From positions 17,747,566-17,811,565 of the forward strand of contig OX336340.1 of assembly GCA_946902875.1 (NCBI GenBank): 64,000 bases of DNA, in the 5' to 3' direction. Position numbers and translations under genes: made by a program. Position 1 is the first letter of the stretch, and each line of letters begins with the position of its first letter. The DNA comes from Nematopogon swammerdamellus (Eukaryota > Arthropoda > Insecta > Lepidoptera > Adelidae). The notes below the pieces were generated by a model. The model saw only the letters and a list, made by a program, of their open reading frames with translations. It had not been told where the DNA came from and made no database searches. Below are positions 1 through 12,298 of the stretch, in pieces.

Positions 1-213
1 CTACCACATCCGTGATGTTAGCCCATAACACCTTGGTGAACTAGGTGTCATGTCAGTGCTTCCCTTCAGTCTTGCCGGCTACACTCAACTGGACGGAAAA
101 CACGAACTACCTATTTACAAAGTCGTTTCAACGGACCTTTCGTATAGTGCGGTGGTACCAACCCGGGCAGTATAAACCCTAGCCTACTTAGTAAGGTAAG
201 AAGGGGGTTTCTG
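1..213 (-). mobile_element. 5S-SINE body fragment
   Basis: Family body in - orientation, cut by the window start: CATCCGTGATGTTAGCCCAT to ACCAACCCGGGC and TAGTAAGGTAAGAAGG. Confidence 0.75.
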
Positions 214-506
214 AATTATCTATGTACATATTTTTATAGAAATTTCAAATTATCCCTGTTTCCCAAAATAGGACTCCCTGAGCTATGGGAAACATGCGGT
301 CTCTCATCCTGTCGTTCACTTATGTATGTACACTTATCCGCCTACTGTACAATACATAAGATTACAGCTTTGTTCCGTTGTTTGTAAAAATTCTACTCAG
401 TCTGTAGGTATAGGTAAGTAACTTGAATTTTTACATGCTAGTAGCTACTTGCGACCTGACTAGAAGAAAACCTAAACGGGGAGTGTGGCTTGCCTACCCA
501 CCAAAT
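214..506. other. No gene seen
   Basis: AT-rich sequence between a SINE and a MITE; nothing recognised. Confidence 0.5.
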
Positions 507-932
507 GTATACAGGTTGACTGGAAATTCGATCTATTCCTTGAAAGGGATTATGCTAGAGGTTATTTGGAAAATTAGCGGCTATCGAGATATCGGGGTTT
601 TAAGATTTTTTTGAAATGTATTGTAATAAACACATGTAATGATTTGTAATCGAAAAAAATGTTTTAAAAAAATATCCTTATATTTGGGCACTCCATTGAT
701 ATTTCTCTAAAAGCTGGTAAGCTACCAATCATTTCAAATAAAAATATCGGTCCAAAATTCTCAATATCTCAGAAATAAAAGGTCGTAAATGATTTTTTTT
801 TACTTTTATGCAAACTTTTATTTTTAAAAAAAATCATGTAAAAAAACCAGTTGATGGGGGTTAAATTGTTCCAAATAACTTCTAGTATAACCACTTTCAA
901 GGAACAGATCGAATTTCCAGTCATTCTGTATA
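507..932. mobile_element. MITE with about 65-bp TIRs
   Basis: The left arm from 507 (TATACAGGTTGACTGGAAAT) pairs with the right arm ending at 932 (ATTTCCAGTCATTCTGTATA), both containing CTTGAAAG and GTTATTTGGAA segments. Length about 426 bp. The interior is AT-rich. Confidence 0.75.
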
Positions 933-1441
933 AGCAGCTCTAAATTATCGAATAAATTATTCGGGATAAAATCTTCGGGAAATATGTATTTTAACAATAA
1001 GACACGAGTGAACTATTTTTGCACCTCAATAATGTTGAAAGTAAATTAGGCGCATGCTGTGCTACGGATTTAGAAGCGCCGCGGAGTCGTTTGTTATGTC
1101 ACCACTATTGATATTATTTTAAGCTTGAAAATATTGCGGCTACAATAATATTTTATTGAAGAAAAGAATTTCACTGTTAAAATATAGTTCTGTGGCTAAA
1201 TGAGGCACATCTCTAAATACACGAGAGCTCACCCAATACTTTACTGAAGGCTATTTACAAAATTCACCATTAAAATTAGATAACATAATAGTAATAATTT
1301 TTACAGCTTTAAATGAATTCGTTCCGATTATAGCTTTTGCTCGATATTCCCTACTCTACTTACTTACATTTTTCTACCGATCATCACTTAGGTACAACCA
1401 AAAACCGTATCAACTAACTTTGCTAACAACCAAGCGTCTTC
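933..1441. other. No gene seen
   Basis: AT-rich, with no repeat boundary recognised. Confidence 0.5.
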
Positions 1442-1797
1442 GTGACAAAAAAAACCGGCCAAGTGCGAGCCGGACTCGCGCACCGAGGTTTTTTTTATGT
1501 AATCCGGTATGGGTGTCTTAGTCGGCGGGGCCAAAGCACATGCTCCGACCAGCCAATATCACCTCCGAGAGGTAGGTGCCATACAGGAGAGTTTCCACAC
1601 CACATCACAAAAAAAAAAGTTGCAAAAACGTGTTTTTTTTTCTATTTTTCACTATTTGTCGTCATAATAACACATATTCAGTGAAATTTTCAAACGGCTA
1701 GCTGAAGATGCAGCAGTAGAACAGACAGACAGACAGACAGACGGCGTAGCTTAGCTTAGTAATAGGCTTACGTACGGGGTACGGAAACATAAAAATT
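1442..1797 (+). repeat. GTGCGAG-type interspersed repeat
   Basis: The family starts near CGGCCAAGTGCGAG, has GGTTTCC/GGTTCCGT and ends with an ACAG-rich run and TACGGAAACCTA. This copy is interrupted by a tRNA-SINE at 1489-1605. Confidence 0.75.
1489..1605 (-). mobile_element. tRNA-SINE 3' fragment
   Basis: TTTTTTATGTAATCCGGTAT to GGTAGGTGCCATAC; inserted into an older repeat whose halves continue on both sides. Confidence 0.7.
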
Positions 1798-1995
1798 ATG
1801 ACGAACCATACTGAATGTGCATATGAAATATTGCTAATGTTGTGTGTTCTTGGCAAGTTCTTGGCGAAATAAATATGTGAATCTGAATCTTCAACCCCAG
1901 TCCTTCAAACCTGCTCCAAATTTCAGTCTCAGACGTTTGTGTCTACGATAGCATTATCCACCGGCAGATACGCCTGATTACATTGGTGAATTTTC

Positions 1996-2212
1996 TTTAT
2001 GTAATCCGGTATGGGTGGCTGAAACAGAGGGGCCAGAGTACATGCTCCGACCAGCCAATGTCACCTCAGAGAAGGCTATACTGAACTAGAAGAGAACAAA
2101 GCCGAGGCTGCTATGCGGCCATCATACATCCAGTACGGTGGTAACAATCCAGTCGGCTACAATTTGAGCCTACCACCTAGTAAGGGGCGAGGGAAGAGAC
2201 CTACATTTTTAT
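1996..2212 (-). mobile_element. tRNA-SINE body fragment
   Basis: TTTATGTAATCCGGTATGGG to CTAGTAAGGGGCGAGGGAAG; head missing. Confidence 0.75.
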
Positions 2213-2359
2213 AGCACAATAGTTTGAAATAAATGACAAACAGACAGTTGGAAATTGTATTTTAAGTTTCCGTATCCCGTCCGGAAATGCTTCATATTCG
2301 TTAAATGTAATGCTTCATATCATAATCTATTCGGTAGATTGCGCGCGCGCATACACTTT

Positions 2360-2609
2360 GTGGTTTCTTCTATGGTAACCCCCTTTAATTTTTTACTTTT
2401 TCTTATTTTTATTATTTCTTGTTATATCGGCCATAATAACACATATTCTGCGAAAATTTCAACGGGCTACCTTTTACGGTTCAAGAGATACAGCGCTCGG
2501 ACAGACAGACGGACGGACGGACAGATAGACAGACGGACGGACAGACAGACAGACGGACAGACAGACAGACGGCGTAGGCTTAGTACAGGATACGGAAACC
2601 TAAAAAATT
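2360..2609 (+). repeat. GTGCGAG-type repeat, 3' half
   Basis: GTTATATCGGCCATAATAAC, CAACGGGCTACCTTTTACGG, then (ACAGACGG)n to GGATACGGAAACCTAAAA. Confidence 0.75.
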
Positions 2610-3755
2610 GAAAAAGTAATTAGCAATTCATCGCTACTAGCAATTTCTCATGATCCGTCTCACTAGTGTTGCCATATTTTTTTTACAGCATGGCGGGACA
2701 AACTCAAATATTAGAGGAAAAAAACGGGATTTCAAAGTAAAAGCCGGGACATCAAGAAATCACATAGTTTTTTATCGTTTTGCATTATATTTCGCGGAAG
2801 ATTTAACTTGAAGGCTGCGATATGCAAATTTTAGGAGAAAACGAAATTTTTGAAATTTTCAAAAAATTATTTCAGAGAAACCAGGCCATACAGAAAAAAT
2901 TTAAAAAATTATCACGAAAGCCAAAAATAAAGAGAACTTTAAAAAAAAAATTGTACTCAAAATGTGGCTTATTTACTTAACAAACCCCCTTCAAACCCCA
3001 CCTTGTCGTAAACAATTGGTAACATGGTGTGTTTTACCAGCTATTTCAAGGGTCAACCTATACAAAAACGAAAAAACAATTAGGATAAACCCTCGTTCTC
3101 ATCTTTTTCTTGGGCTTCTCCAGAATATTTTCTGTATAGGTGTCTTGATTTTCTTAACAATTTCTTCTAAAAAAAACGTAATTTATGGTCCTCTGTCGTG
3201 TTTTTTTTTGGCAAAAGTTACATGTTATAAGAAATAAATCACTAAGCATGTTATAATTCATATATTTTTATGGAAAAGAAAAAAAAATCGATTGACAAAT
3301 ATGAGTATTGGTTTCGAAAATTATTCTAACAAATGCCACATAATATAAGCCAAAACGCTTATTGTTCGCATGTTTTGCATCGGCGGAATAGGGCCTTAAG
3401 TATGTATTTTTTTCTTTTTAAATAATGAAAGAAATTGTGAAAAAGAAAAGTGTTCTGTGTGTGCGCTATAAGAGTGAGGAATGAGAGTGAGCGAGTGAAA
3501 TAATGAATATATGAAGAACATTATTTTTGCACCATTTTTTTACCGTTATCAATAAAATACTACTTACTGTTAATCTAAAAATACTGTATTAGGCTTCGGG
3601 CCGCGCAGAAAAGGCTAGCGGGCCACAAATTCTCCATTGTCTACTCCCAGCAAAGAATTCAAAAGAAAAGAAATGGCAACGTCTTTGTTGTACGGCGAAA
3701 ATATACAATGCTTTTGAATAAATTAGACGACCATATTTTTATCCGTCTAGCATGA
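2610..3755. other. No gene seen
   Basis: AT-rich. Short frames only, without coding character. Confidence 0.5.
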
Positions 3756-3925
3756 CCGTGGTACGGATTCCACGTAAAACTGTAGGTCCCTTCCCTTCTT
3801 ACCTTACTAGGGAGGGTTTAACCCGCCCGGGTTGCTACCACCGCACTGAATGAAAGGTCGGTCGGAACGGCTATGTAAATAGTTCGTGTTTTCCGTCCAG
3901 TTCAGTGTATCCCCAGATATTGAGT
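3756..3925 (+). mobile_element. 5S-SINE body fragment
   Basis: CCACGTAAAACTGTAGGTCC through GTTTAACCCGCCCGGGTTG to TTTCCGTCCAGTTCAGTGTA; head and 3' end missing. Confidence 0.75.
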
Positions 3926-6895
3926 CAATCTACAATATAAAAATATGAAAGTTTAAAATATATATTTAGAAATATGTTTAAAAGTGCCTCATCGATACGC
4001 GTCATTCACGTAACCTTAAAACTCACACGACACCAGGGCGAATTCGCACTCTCGCTGTAAATCGGGGACTATACTGAAGCGATCGAAAAGACATTTCAAT
4101 GTCAAAAAACTCAAGTATGTAGGTGAAAAGTGCAAAATCATGTACAAAGATGTATACGTTCCTGTCACACTTCGTGTTCACAGTATATTTGAAAGCGTTA
4201 CGAGCCTATTCTCGATGTTACGAGCCGTCTTATTCATATAGTGTGAATTGGTTGATTATTATATATGGTGTTGTAACGGCCAGTACATTAATTTAGCCAG
4301 CGCAATCCTCATGTTTTTCCGAGACAAAAAAGTGAATAAAGTTTTTCTCTAAAGTGTTTAGTTTTGAAGATATTAATTTTTGAAATTTATGTTTTCGTCT
4401 AGTGTAATTTGACGCACGCAGGGGGAGGGTGCTGGCGCGGGAAAGGTCGGGATCGAAAAACTGACGCCGCGCCGCACAGTGAGCTACGTTTAATGAGACA
4501 CCAGAATAAACCCAATAACTTCTGAAATACTGAACGTATTTGAATAATTATTATTTTTTTGCTCTAATTGTAAAAAATAAATACATAATATAGTAGAAAA
4601 TTGATGAAGTGTTGCCAGTACACGCAACATAAATATATAGTAAAATTTTTTCTGGTCAATTAATTAATTCCGCTTGCCAATATTTACAGGTGTTCTGATA
4701 TAATAAACACACATACGCCCCAAATATTAATCAAGCGGTCTTAAAGTAAACCTTGTCAAATGAAAAATTACAAAAAATAAAATAAATAATTAGTAACGAT
4801 TTCAGATCATAAGCTCTTTATACCAACCACCACACTTATCAAAGATTCGAACAAGATAACTATATCAAGTAGCCAGTAAAGCACGAAGATCCACCTGCTA
4901 CATGACTCGGTGAAAGGACCGTGCCAAGGTGAGAGGTAGCTTGTCGCCCTTTAGCACGGCATCGTGCCTTTTTTTATGGAAACTGACACGGTTGGCTACA
5001 TCACCTACTACATCTGTTATGTCAGCCCATAAAACCTTGGTGCCATGTCAGTGCTTCCCTTCGGTCTTGCCGGCTACTCTGAACTGGACTGAAAACACGA
5101 ACTATTTAAATAGCCGTTTTAACCGACCTTTCACCATAGTCGCCTTTTACGACATGCACATGCATACAGATGTAATAGGGCTATTCTTCTTAAGTACCTG
5201 CCCCAAACAGTTTAGTAATTATAATAACTATTTTAAAAGTTGTAAATAAATTCTAGGAAACTGGAACAATACACCTAATGAGCGCGCGCAGTTGCACTAA
5301 TCACCGGACCTAACGAGTTCAAAATTGTGATTACAGTCAAGGTGGCACGAAAGGGCAGCTGAAATTCATACAGCTGATAGACAAAGGTCTGCTGCGTTCG
5401 CCAATATGTATCAGAACGCGGAGGCTCTCCGAGTTAAAAAAAAATCTCTCAGAGTTTAAAAAAAACGTACTTTTTTCATAGTACCATTCAGAATTTTTTT
5501 ACGAAGAATAGATGGCATAATTGAATAATATGTTCATGGTTTATTTAACTCCAGAGATTGTTTGTTCATACTAAACATAATTTAAAAAAATAGTAATATA
5601 ATTTTATGTACAAAAAAATATTACTTTAGAGTATTATTTTATCTTGCATCACGGTACAAATAAATAGCGCAACTTTGAGCACCTCTGAGAAAATCATTAC
5701 TCATTATATTTAAAAATTAAATACGGTTTTAATAGCACTGGTTATCAGATAATAAAAAAAATATTATCACAGATAAGTAATTATGCATTTCGTTAATTTA
5801 GGTTATTTCCTCTCATAGCTTACCGTGCGCCGCCGCGCTGCCGCCGCGCATCTCCTCTCTCCGCGCACTCGTCCCTGCTCGCTCAATCACCGCGCGCCTT
5901 TCATTCCCTCGTTCGTGCGGAACATTAGATCCTTTTACACTAAATAAAGCAATTAGTTTGTATGAAAACTGTAACTTTTTATTTAAATTCAGAAAAAAGT
6001 TATTTGACTTTTTTGTTAATATTGATCCCAATAATAATTTCCTAAATTTAATGTAGTGGCCGTTACGACACCCATAATCATATCCATGATTCAAAAGAGT
6101 ATTAAATTAATTAGTTCAATAATTATAATAAATTTTATTAGGATTTACTTGAATTGGTAAATTGTATTTAATTAATTTATTTAATTTAAGTATACTTATG
6201 ATTTAGGCGATAAATATAAATTATATATACTTTTTATTACATCGCCGAAATTAAAGAACTCAACGGGGGAACTTCCGAATGGCCATGTAGGTACTTACCT
6301 GTGATTTGTTAGTTGCTGCAGCGTTTTAAAATAAAACGAAATAAAATAAAATAAAAAATCAAAATCACAATGGGAACGAAGTAAAATATATATACAATGT
6401 ACAAGATTAGCAGTTTTATTGTTTTTTAATTCGTCCAGTTTCAATCAGCCAGGCCAACATACGAAACTCACGTCTGAAGTAGTGACCTAACTAATTGCGT
6501 TGGAACGAGTTAGAAATAAACGTTAGCGGGGCACCTGTGCGGTTTTTGTCTACTAGCAAATTGATGACTGTATAGAAATATACTCGTAAGAATGCCGTAC
6601 GGCGTTAAACTCACCTATAGCAACGCGGTGTGCAATAAAGTAGGTAAGTAGGTATAATATATGAATGTGAATATTGTGTCAACGTCTGTGTCACTCGCTC
6701 ACACGAGTTATTTACAACGAGAGATAGAGCGATTGAATATAATTTAGCTATAATTGATTGCAGCTTCTGTGGCAGCGTCGCCGCCGCGCCGCCGCCGTGC
6801 CGATCCTTTTGGCCATATTCGAGTTTGAATTTTAATTTATACGAGCCGAATGCAAAGTCTCTCTAATAATAATAGGCTAAAATCGAAAATCCATA
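3926..6895. other. Repeat-poor stretch with two GC-rich patches
   Basis: Apart from the SINE at 4969-5155, nothing is recognised. GC-rich patches at 5815-5935 (GCCGCCGCGC type) and 6770-6805 stand out in AT-rich DNA and could mark a promoter or a fragment of one; no exon is supported. Confidence 0.4.
4969..5155 (-). mobile_element. 5S-SINE 3' fragment
   Basis: TTTTTTTATGGAAACTGACA (A-tail on - strand) to CGACCTTTCACCATAG; 5' part missing. Confidence 0.75.
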
Positions 6896-6930
6896 TCCAT
6901 ACTAATATTATAAATTCGAAAGTAACTCTG

Positions 6931-6974
<44 letters not shown>
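6931..6974 (+). repeat. (GTCT)n microsatellite near Helitron 5' end
   Basis: About ten GTCT units shortly after the Helitron 5' end, a position often seen in lepidopteran microsatellite-associated Helitrons. Confidence 0.9.
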
Positions 6975-7333
6975 TACCTTTTCACGCCTAAACCGCTGAA
7001 CAGATTTCGATAAAATATTGCATGGAGATGAATTGCATCCCGAGGACGGACATAGGCTACTTTTTGTCTCAAAAACAACCCTTAAGGGGGTGAAATAGGG
7101 GATGAAAGTTTGTATGGGGAACTCAGCATTTTTAAGTTAGGGATATGACAATTTATATTTGGGCTTTTGGTATGAAATAAAGAAATACGTGTTTCAGCGT
7201 TTTTGCTAAATCAACCCTTAAATTAAAATAGGGGTTGATTTCAAAATTAGGTTTTAGGATTTTAAATTATTTTAAATAATTTTATCCATACTGGGGGTGG
7301 TTTTGAAGAGTGGGGTTGAGGTACGGGGGAGGG

Positions 7334-8003
7334 GTCCGCGGGGAGAGGGGAAGGGAGGATAATTTAATCTCTATCTTCTTTTCTCTATCTCTACTTCTTA
7401 TAAAAGGAAACGTCTGTTTGCATGTATGTATGTATGTTTGAGGTAAACTCGGAACCACTTAACAGATTTTTATGCGGTTTACACCAATGTAAAGAGTAGT
7501 TCTTCAGGCTCACTATAGTAGGCTATATATAGCCTACTATAGTAGCCATAAAGTTAAATAGCCTTAGGGTTGAGCAGTATCAAAGAAAACGGAATTTAGT
7601 GTCGAATGGTCGTAATATATGGCGTTAGCAGTTCTATTGCGTTGCGTTGGTGTAGTGTAGATAGATGTAGGTCCGCGGGGAGAGGGGAAGGGAGGATAAT
7701 TTAATCTCTATCTTCTTTTCTCTATCTCTACTTCTTATAAAAGGAAACGTCTGTTTGCATGTATGTATGTATGTTTGAGGTAAACTCGGAACCACTTAAC
7801 AGATTTTTATGCGGTTTACACCAATGTAAAGAGTAGTTCTTCAGGCTCACTATAGTAGGCTATATATAGCCTACTATAGTAGCCATAAAGTTAAATAGCC
7901 TTAGGGTTGAGCAGTATCAAAGAAAACGGAATTTAGTGTCGAATGGTCGTAATATATGGCGTTAGCAGTTCTATTGCGTTGCGTTGGTGAAGTGTAGATA
8001 GAT
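7334..8003 (+). repeat. 337-bp tandem duplication
   Basis: Two copies, 7334-7670 and 7671-8003, are almost identical (one difference noticed, GGTGTAG against GGTGAAG), so the duplication is recent. A diverged single relative is at 11474-11784. Confidence 0.9.
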
Positions 8004-8262
8004 GCTTTTGGTAGAAGATACGAGTAGAATAAAGAGTAGATATCTATACTTATAAAATTGTTTGTCCTGACTGACTGATCTATTAACGCACAGCCGAAAC
8101 TACTAAGTCTAGAAAGCTGAAATTTGGAACATAGGTTTATTTCATAACGTAAGAATCCGTTAAGGATTTTTTGGAAATTACAACTTTAAGGGGGGAAATG
8201 GGGACGACGACTTTGTATGAAAGTTTTTGTTTTTTTTTTATGTAATATTATGGTCTTATGGT

Positions 8263-9750
8263 CTTCCTGAACGTAGCTCGGCCTTCGGCCTCGCCCTTAA
8301 TTACTTACATTCTTAGATAAAGTTTATCGCCTTCCTGAACGCAGCCCGGCCTTCGGCCTCGCCCTCAGTTACTTACTGTCTTCGAGAAGGTTCATGGTCT
8401 TTCTGAATGCAGCTCGGCCTTCGGCCTCGCCCTTAATTACTTACTTTCTTCGAGAACGTTTATAGTCTTCCTGAACGCCGCTCGGCCTTCGGCCTCGCCC
8501 TCAGTTACTTACTTTCTTCGAGAAGGTTTATAGTCTTCCTGAACGCAGCTCGGCCTTCGGCCTCGCTCTCAGTTACTTACTTTCTTCGAGAAGGTTTATG
8601 GTCTTCCTGAACGTAGCTCGGCCTTCGGCCTCGCCCTTAATTACTTACTTTCTTCGATAAGGTTTATCGTCTTCCTGAACGCAGCTCGGCCATCGGCGTC
8701 GCCCTTTGTTACTTACTTTCTTTGAGAAGGTTTATGGTCTTCCTGAACGTAGCTCGGCCTTCGGCCTCGCTTTCAGTTACTTACTTTCTTCGAGAAGGTT
8801 TATAGTCTTTCTGAATGCAGCTCGGCCTTCGGCCTCGTACTTAGTTACATACTTTCTTCGATAAGGTTTATAGTCTTCCTGAACGCAGCTCGGCCTTCGG
8901 CCTCGCCCTTAATTACTTACTTTCTTTGTGAAGGTTTATAGTCTTTCTGAACGCAGCTCGGCCTTCGGCCTTGCCCTTAGTTACTTACTTTCTTTGAGAA
9001 GGTTTATGGTATTCCGGAACGTAGCTCGGCCTTCGGCCTCGCTTTCAGTTACTTACGTTTAGTAAGGTTTACGAAGGTTTATAGTTTTTCTGAACGCAGC
9101 TCGGCCTTCGGCCTCGCCCTTAGTTACATACTTTCTTAGATAAGGTTTATCGCCTTCCTGAACGCAGCTCGGCCTTCGGCCTCGCCCTCAGTTACTTACT
9201 GTCTTCGTGAAGGTTCATGGTCTTTCTGAACGCAGCTCGGCCTTCGGCCTCGCCCTTAGTTACTTACTTTCTTCGATAAGGTTTATAGTCTTCCTGAACG
9301 CAGCTCGGCCTTCGGCCTCGCCCTCAGTTACTTACTGTCTTCGAGAAGGTTAATGGTCTTCCTGAACGCAGCTCGGCCTTCGGCTTCGCCATTAGTTACT
9401 TACTTACTTACTTTGAGAAGGTTTATAGTCTTTCTGAACGCAGGTCGGTATTCTGCCTCGCCCTCAGTTACTTACTTTTTCGAGAAGGTTTATCGTCTTC
9501 CTTAACGCAGCTCGGCCTTCGGCCTCGCCCTCAGTTACTTACTTTCTTCGAGAAGGTTTATTTTCTTTCTAGAATACAGTTCAGCCTGAAGCCTCGCCGT
9601 TAGTTACTTACTTTATTTGACAAGGTTTATCGTTTACCTTAACGCAGCTTGCCTTCGGCCTCGCCCTTACTCGTTCTTACTTTCTTAGATATGGTTTATC
9701 GACTTCCTGAACGCAGCTCGGCCTTCGGCCTTGCCCATAGTTACTTACTG
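8263..9750 (+). repeat. 68-bp satellite array, about 22 monomers
   Basis: Monomers begin CTTCCTGAACGCAGCTCGGC (first starts 8263, 8331, 8399, 8467), contain the hairpin GGCCTTCGGCC and run through GTTACTTACTTTCTTCGAGA. The monomers differ slightly. The array ends directly at the Helitron 3' region. The same satellite appears in both Helitrons at 26236 and 36441. Confidence 0.93.
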
Positions 9751-9984
9751 TCTTCTTTGAAATACGAATTTCACGCGAGCGGAGCCGCGGGCTCAGCTAG
9801 TAACCTATAATTAACAAAGTTCAGTCGCCATTACAGGATGCATTTGTGAGTTTGAGGGTTTGACAATGAAGGGAGCTATGGTCGGAGTAACCTTGCGCTT
9901 TGCCCAGCGCGACAAGGCTATGCAAAGAAGTAATTCCGGATCATACCAAAATGTATCCACCATCAGGGGGTTTTATCTAAATCA

Positions 9985-10125
9985 GCAGGTACTTTTTTTT
10001 ATGGAAAGCGCGACATGTCGCATCGTTTCACCTACGAGTAGAGTAGTGTCTAATGATGCCCACGGACATTCTGTGATGCACGAGGATTGCGAATGCCATG
10101 CCGGCCTGACTCGAGCCTTTGCTGC
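9985..10125 (-). repeat. Repeat family with GGCCGGCATGGCATTCGCAA
   Basis: Begins TTTTTTTTATGGAAAGCGCG (A-tail on - strand) and contains GACATTCTGTGATGCACG; related copies at 21258-21415 and 25311-25445. A SINE-like 3' region, head not seen. Confidence 0.65.
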
Positions 10126-10504
10126 TGTTCGAGCTGCTGTTTTTGATAAACATCACATATATCCAGAAGTAAGTAGGCTACAATAACAAATACAGAAGAA
10201 GAAGCAAACGTAGAGAACGTACATGTAGCGCGCTGGATTACACGTGGCGAAAATTAAAAGGTGAGTGAGTTAAACTGATGCGGACCAAAGAGTCCATCGC
10301 CGATTTCATTATATTTCAACCAGATCATACTATTGACTAAATTATGTACGACATACATACTGTCCTGCAGAGTACTGCGATTGCGGTGGTCACTCAGCGT
10401 GAACATTAGTTCTTACTGAAATTTTATACAGTCGCAATATCTCGCAAATTGAGGCATTTATTTTAATACTTTGTTTAGTCACATGTGCTCGCGTTGGTCT
10501 ATAA

Positions 10505-10885
10505 CAGCGGTGTCCAACTGGTAGTACGCGGGCGGGCCCCCGGCACCCCCCGGTAGCAAGCGGCCTTATTTTAAGGCGCCCGCACATATACGTTCGAATT
10601 CACATAAAGATTGAAATAATACCGCGAAAAAAATTAAACAATTTTTTTTTTTAGAAATAGGTACATTGACTCCAGAGCATGCTAAAAATTTCCAAATCAT
10701 GCTGTCATAATATGGATTATATGTATAGCAGATTTTATAAATTTGTCTGAAAATCAAAATAGCCAGGTATTCCATTAAAATTTATAGGTAAACGTCATAC
10801 ATAGGTACTGTCCCTACTTGAAGGTGTCTGCTGGGCCTGATATATGGAAGGTAGCTCTTAAGGCGAAACCAGTTGGACACCACTG
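10505..10885. mobile_element. hAT-type MITE with exact 8-bp TSD
   Basis: Ends CAGCGGTGTCCAACTGG and CCAGTTGGACACCACTG are imperfect inverted repeats. The flanks are identical: GTCTATAA at 10497-10504 and 10886-10893. TIR type and 8-bp duplication indicate hAT. No transposase. Confidence 0.9.
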
Positions 10886-11473
10886 GTCTATAATACTATA
10901 CGTAGCTACAGTAACACGAGAAGTCTTTCCCGGATGCGATGCTGACTGTTACATAGATAGTTTTCTTAAGACGGAACTGATCAGTTATGACGGTGATGTC
11001 ACATTATGTGATGGCTTTCGGATGTGAACGATGCGTGATAAATGTGATAATAAATTATCAAGTTCTAAAATAGGTCTAGTTTACTGCCACCGCTCGCTAG
11101 TGACGTTAGTATAGCGTCCGGGGTAAGATTTATATCTAGTCCTCTAGCTTCATTGGACACCGTTTCTTTAGCCTAAAATCCGAAGTGTCATAAGACTTTT
11201 CGTTCAGTGTGATCGGGGGTTAGGTAAAACGGTAAAACACGTCCTATTATTATTTTAATGAGATGCCGGCCGGTCCAGTAAAGATGACAATGAACAATAA
11301 TTTTTAATTAACATTAGTGCTGCCACCAAGGCTTTCACAAAACATGAACATAGTATTTTTAGGGTTACGTAGCCAGCAACCCCGGCAGGGACCCTTATAA
11401 AATCGATCAGGTGTCTGTCCGTCCGTTCTTCTGTCACAAGCGCTGTTCTAGGTGATTGCTCGGGAACATCCAT

Positions 11474-11784
11474 AATCTCTATCTCTATTCTGTATCTCTA
11501 TCTCTACTTCTTACAAAAGGGAACGTCTGTCTGTATGTATGTATATTTGAGGTAAACTCCAGAACCGGTCGGTTTGCACCAATGGAAAGAGTCGTTCTTG
11601 TGGCTCACTATAGGCTATATATCATCACGCTAAATAGCCTTGGGGCTGAGCAGTATCAAATAAAGTATAGTATGAACGGAAGAAATTATATAAAAAAATC
11701 GATCGTTTATTACCATATTTGCGTTTATATCGTATTTGCTATTAATCCGAGTCTACCGCGAGCGAAGCCGAGGGTAAAGGCTAG
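11474..11784 (+). mobile_element. Short Helitron-like element
   Basis: Starts TCTCTATCTCTATTCTGTAT, shares a body with the 337-bp duplication at 7334-8003 (TTTGAGGTAAACTC, GGCTCACTATAGGCTATATA) and ends GCGAGCGAAGCCGAGGG...CTAG (11781-11784) followed by T. Confidence 0.55.
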
Positions 11785-12298
11785 TAAATTGCTTATGCTT
11801 ATTCTCCGACTCTGCTGCAGTGACACAAGGTTGTCCACAGGGATCACTATTATCTATCACCCTTGCTTTATACTTTATACTATTGTAGAGCTGTGAGGTA
11901 AAAGGTGAAGCGGTGTCGTGTCCTCTGGCTCCACGTGTAGCTGCAGCTGATGTTGTTGTATGGGCTAGTGCCCGGTTGTTCTGCCAAGCGATCTGTATTT
12001 ATGCGAGGCGTATTTGATATTTCAGCAATGTGTTATGTGGCGTATGGAATTCTTAATTAGCCGTTATTTGCCACCTGTTGGTGTGCTAGTGAATCTTTCT
12101 GTTTCTTCGTCGCGAAGCGATGTAGGTTATTTATTATCGATCTTTATTATTCAGTTGTGGGATAGGTGTCGCTATTACCACACTATACATACTGCAGACA
12201 TGAGTTCGGTGCTCAAGTTCATGGTGTGCCAAATGTACGCAGATGATACCCAATTACTCCTCACATTCCACGTTGATTAGATCAACATCGCTGTAGAT

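Larger units (their letters stand above)
6896..9800 (+). mobile_element. Non-autonomous Helitron (possibly composite) carrying a 68-bp satellite
   Basis: The 5' end TCCATACTAATATTATAAA (preceded by A) is followed by a (GTCT)n run, and the 3' end has hairpin GCGGAGCCGC then CTAG (9797-9800) followed by T, as expected for A|T insertion. It contains a 337-bp direct duplication (7334-8003), a second 5'-like start near 8044 (TCTATACTTATAAAATTG) and a 68-bp tandem array up to the 3' hairpin. No Rep/helicase ORF. It may be two nested elements. Confidence 0.7.

Noticed and set aside
8263..9750. CRISPR-like array
   Set aside because: The 68-bp units are direct tandem copies without unique spacers, in an insect genome.
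9860..10186. 108-residue + strand frame after the Helitron
   Set aside because: The central part is a dispersed SINE-like repeat (9985-10125) with relatives at 21258 and 25311.
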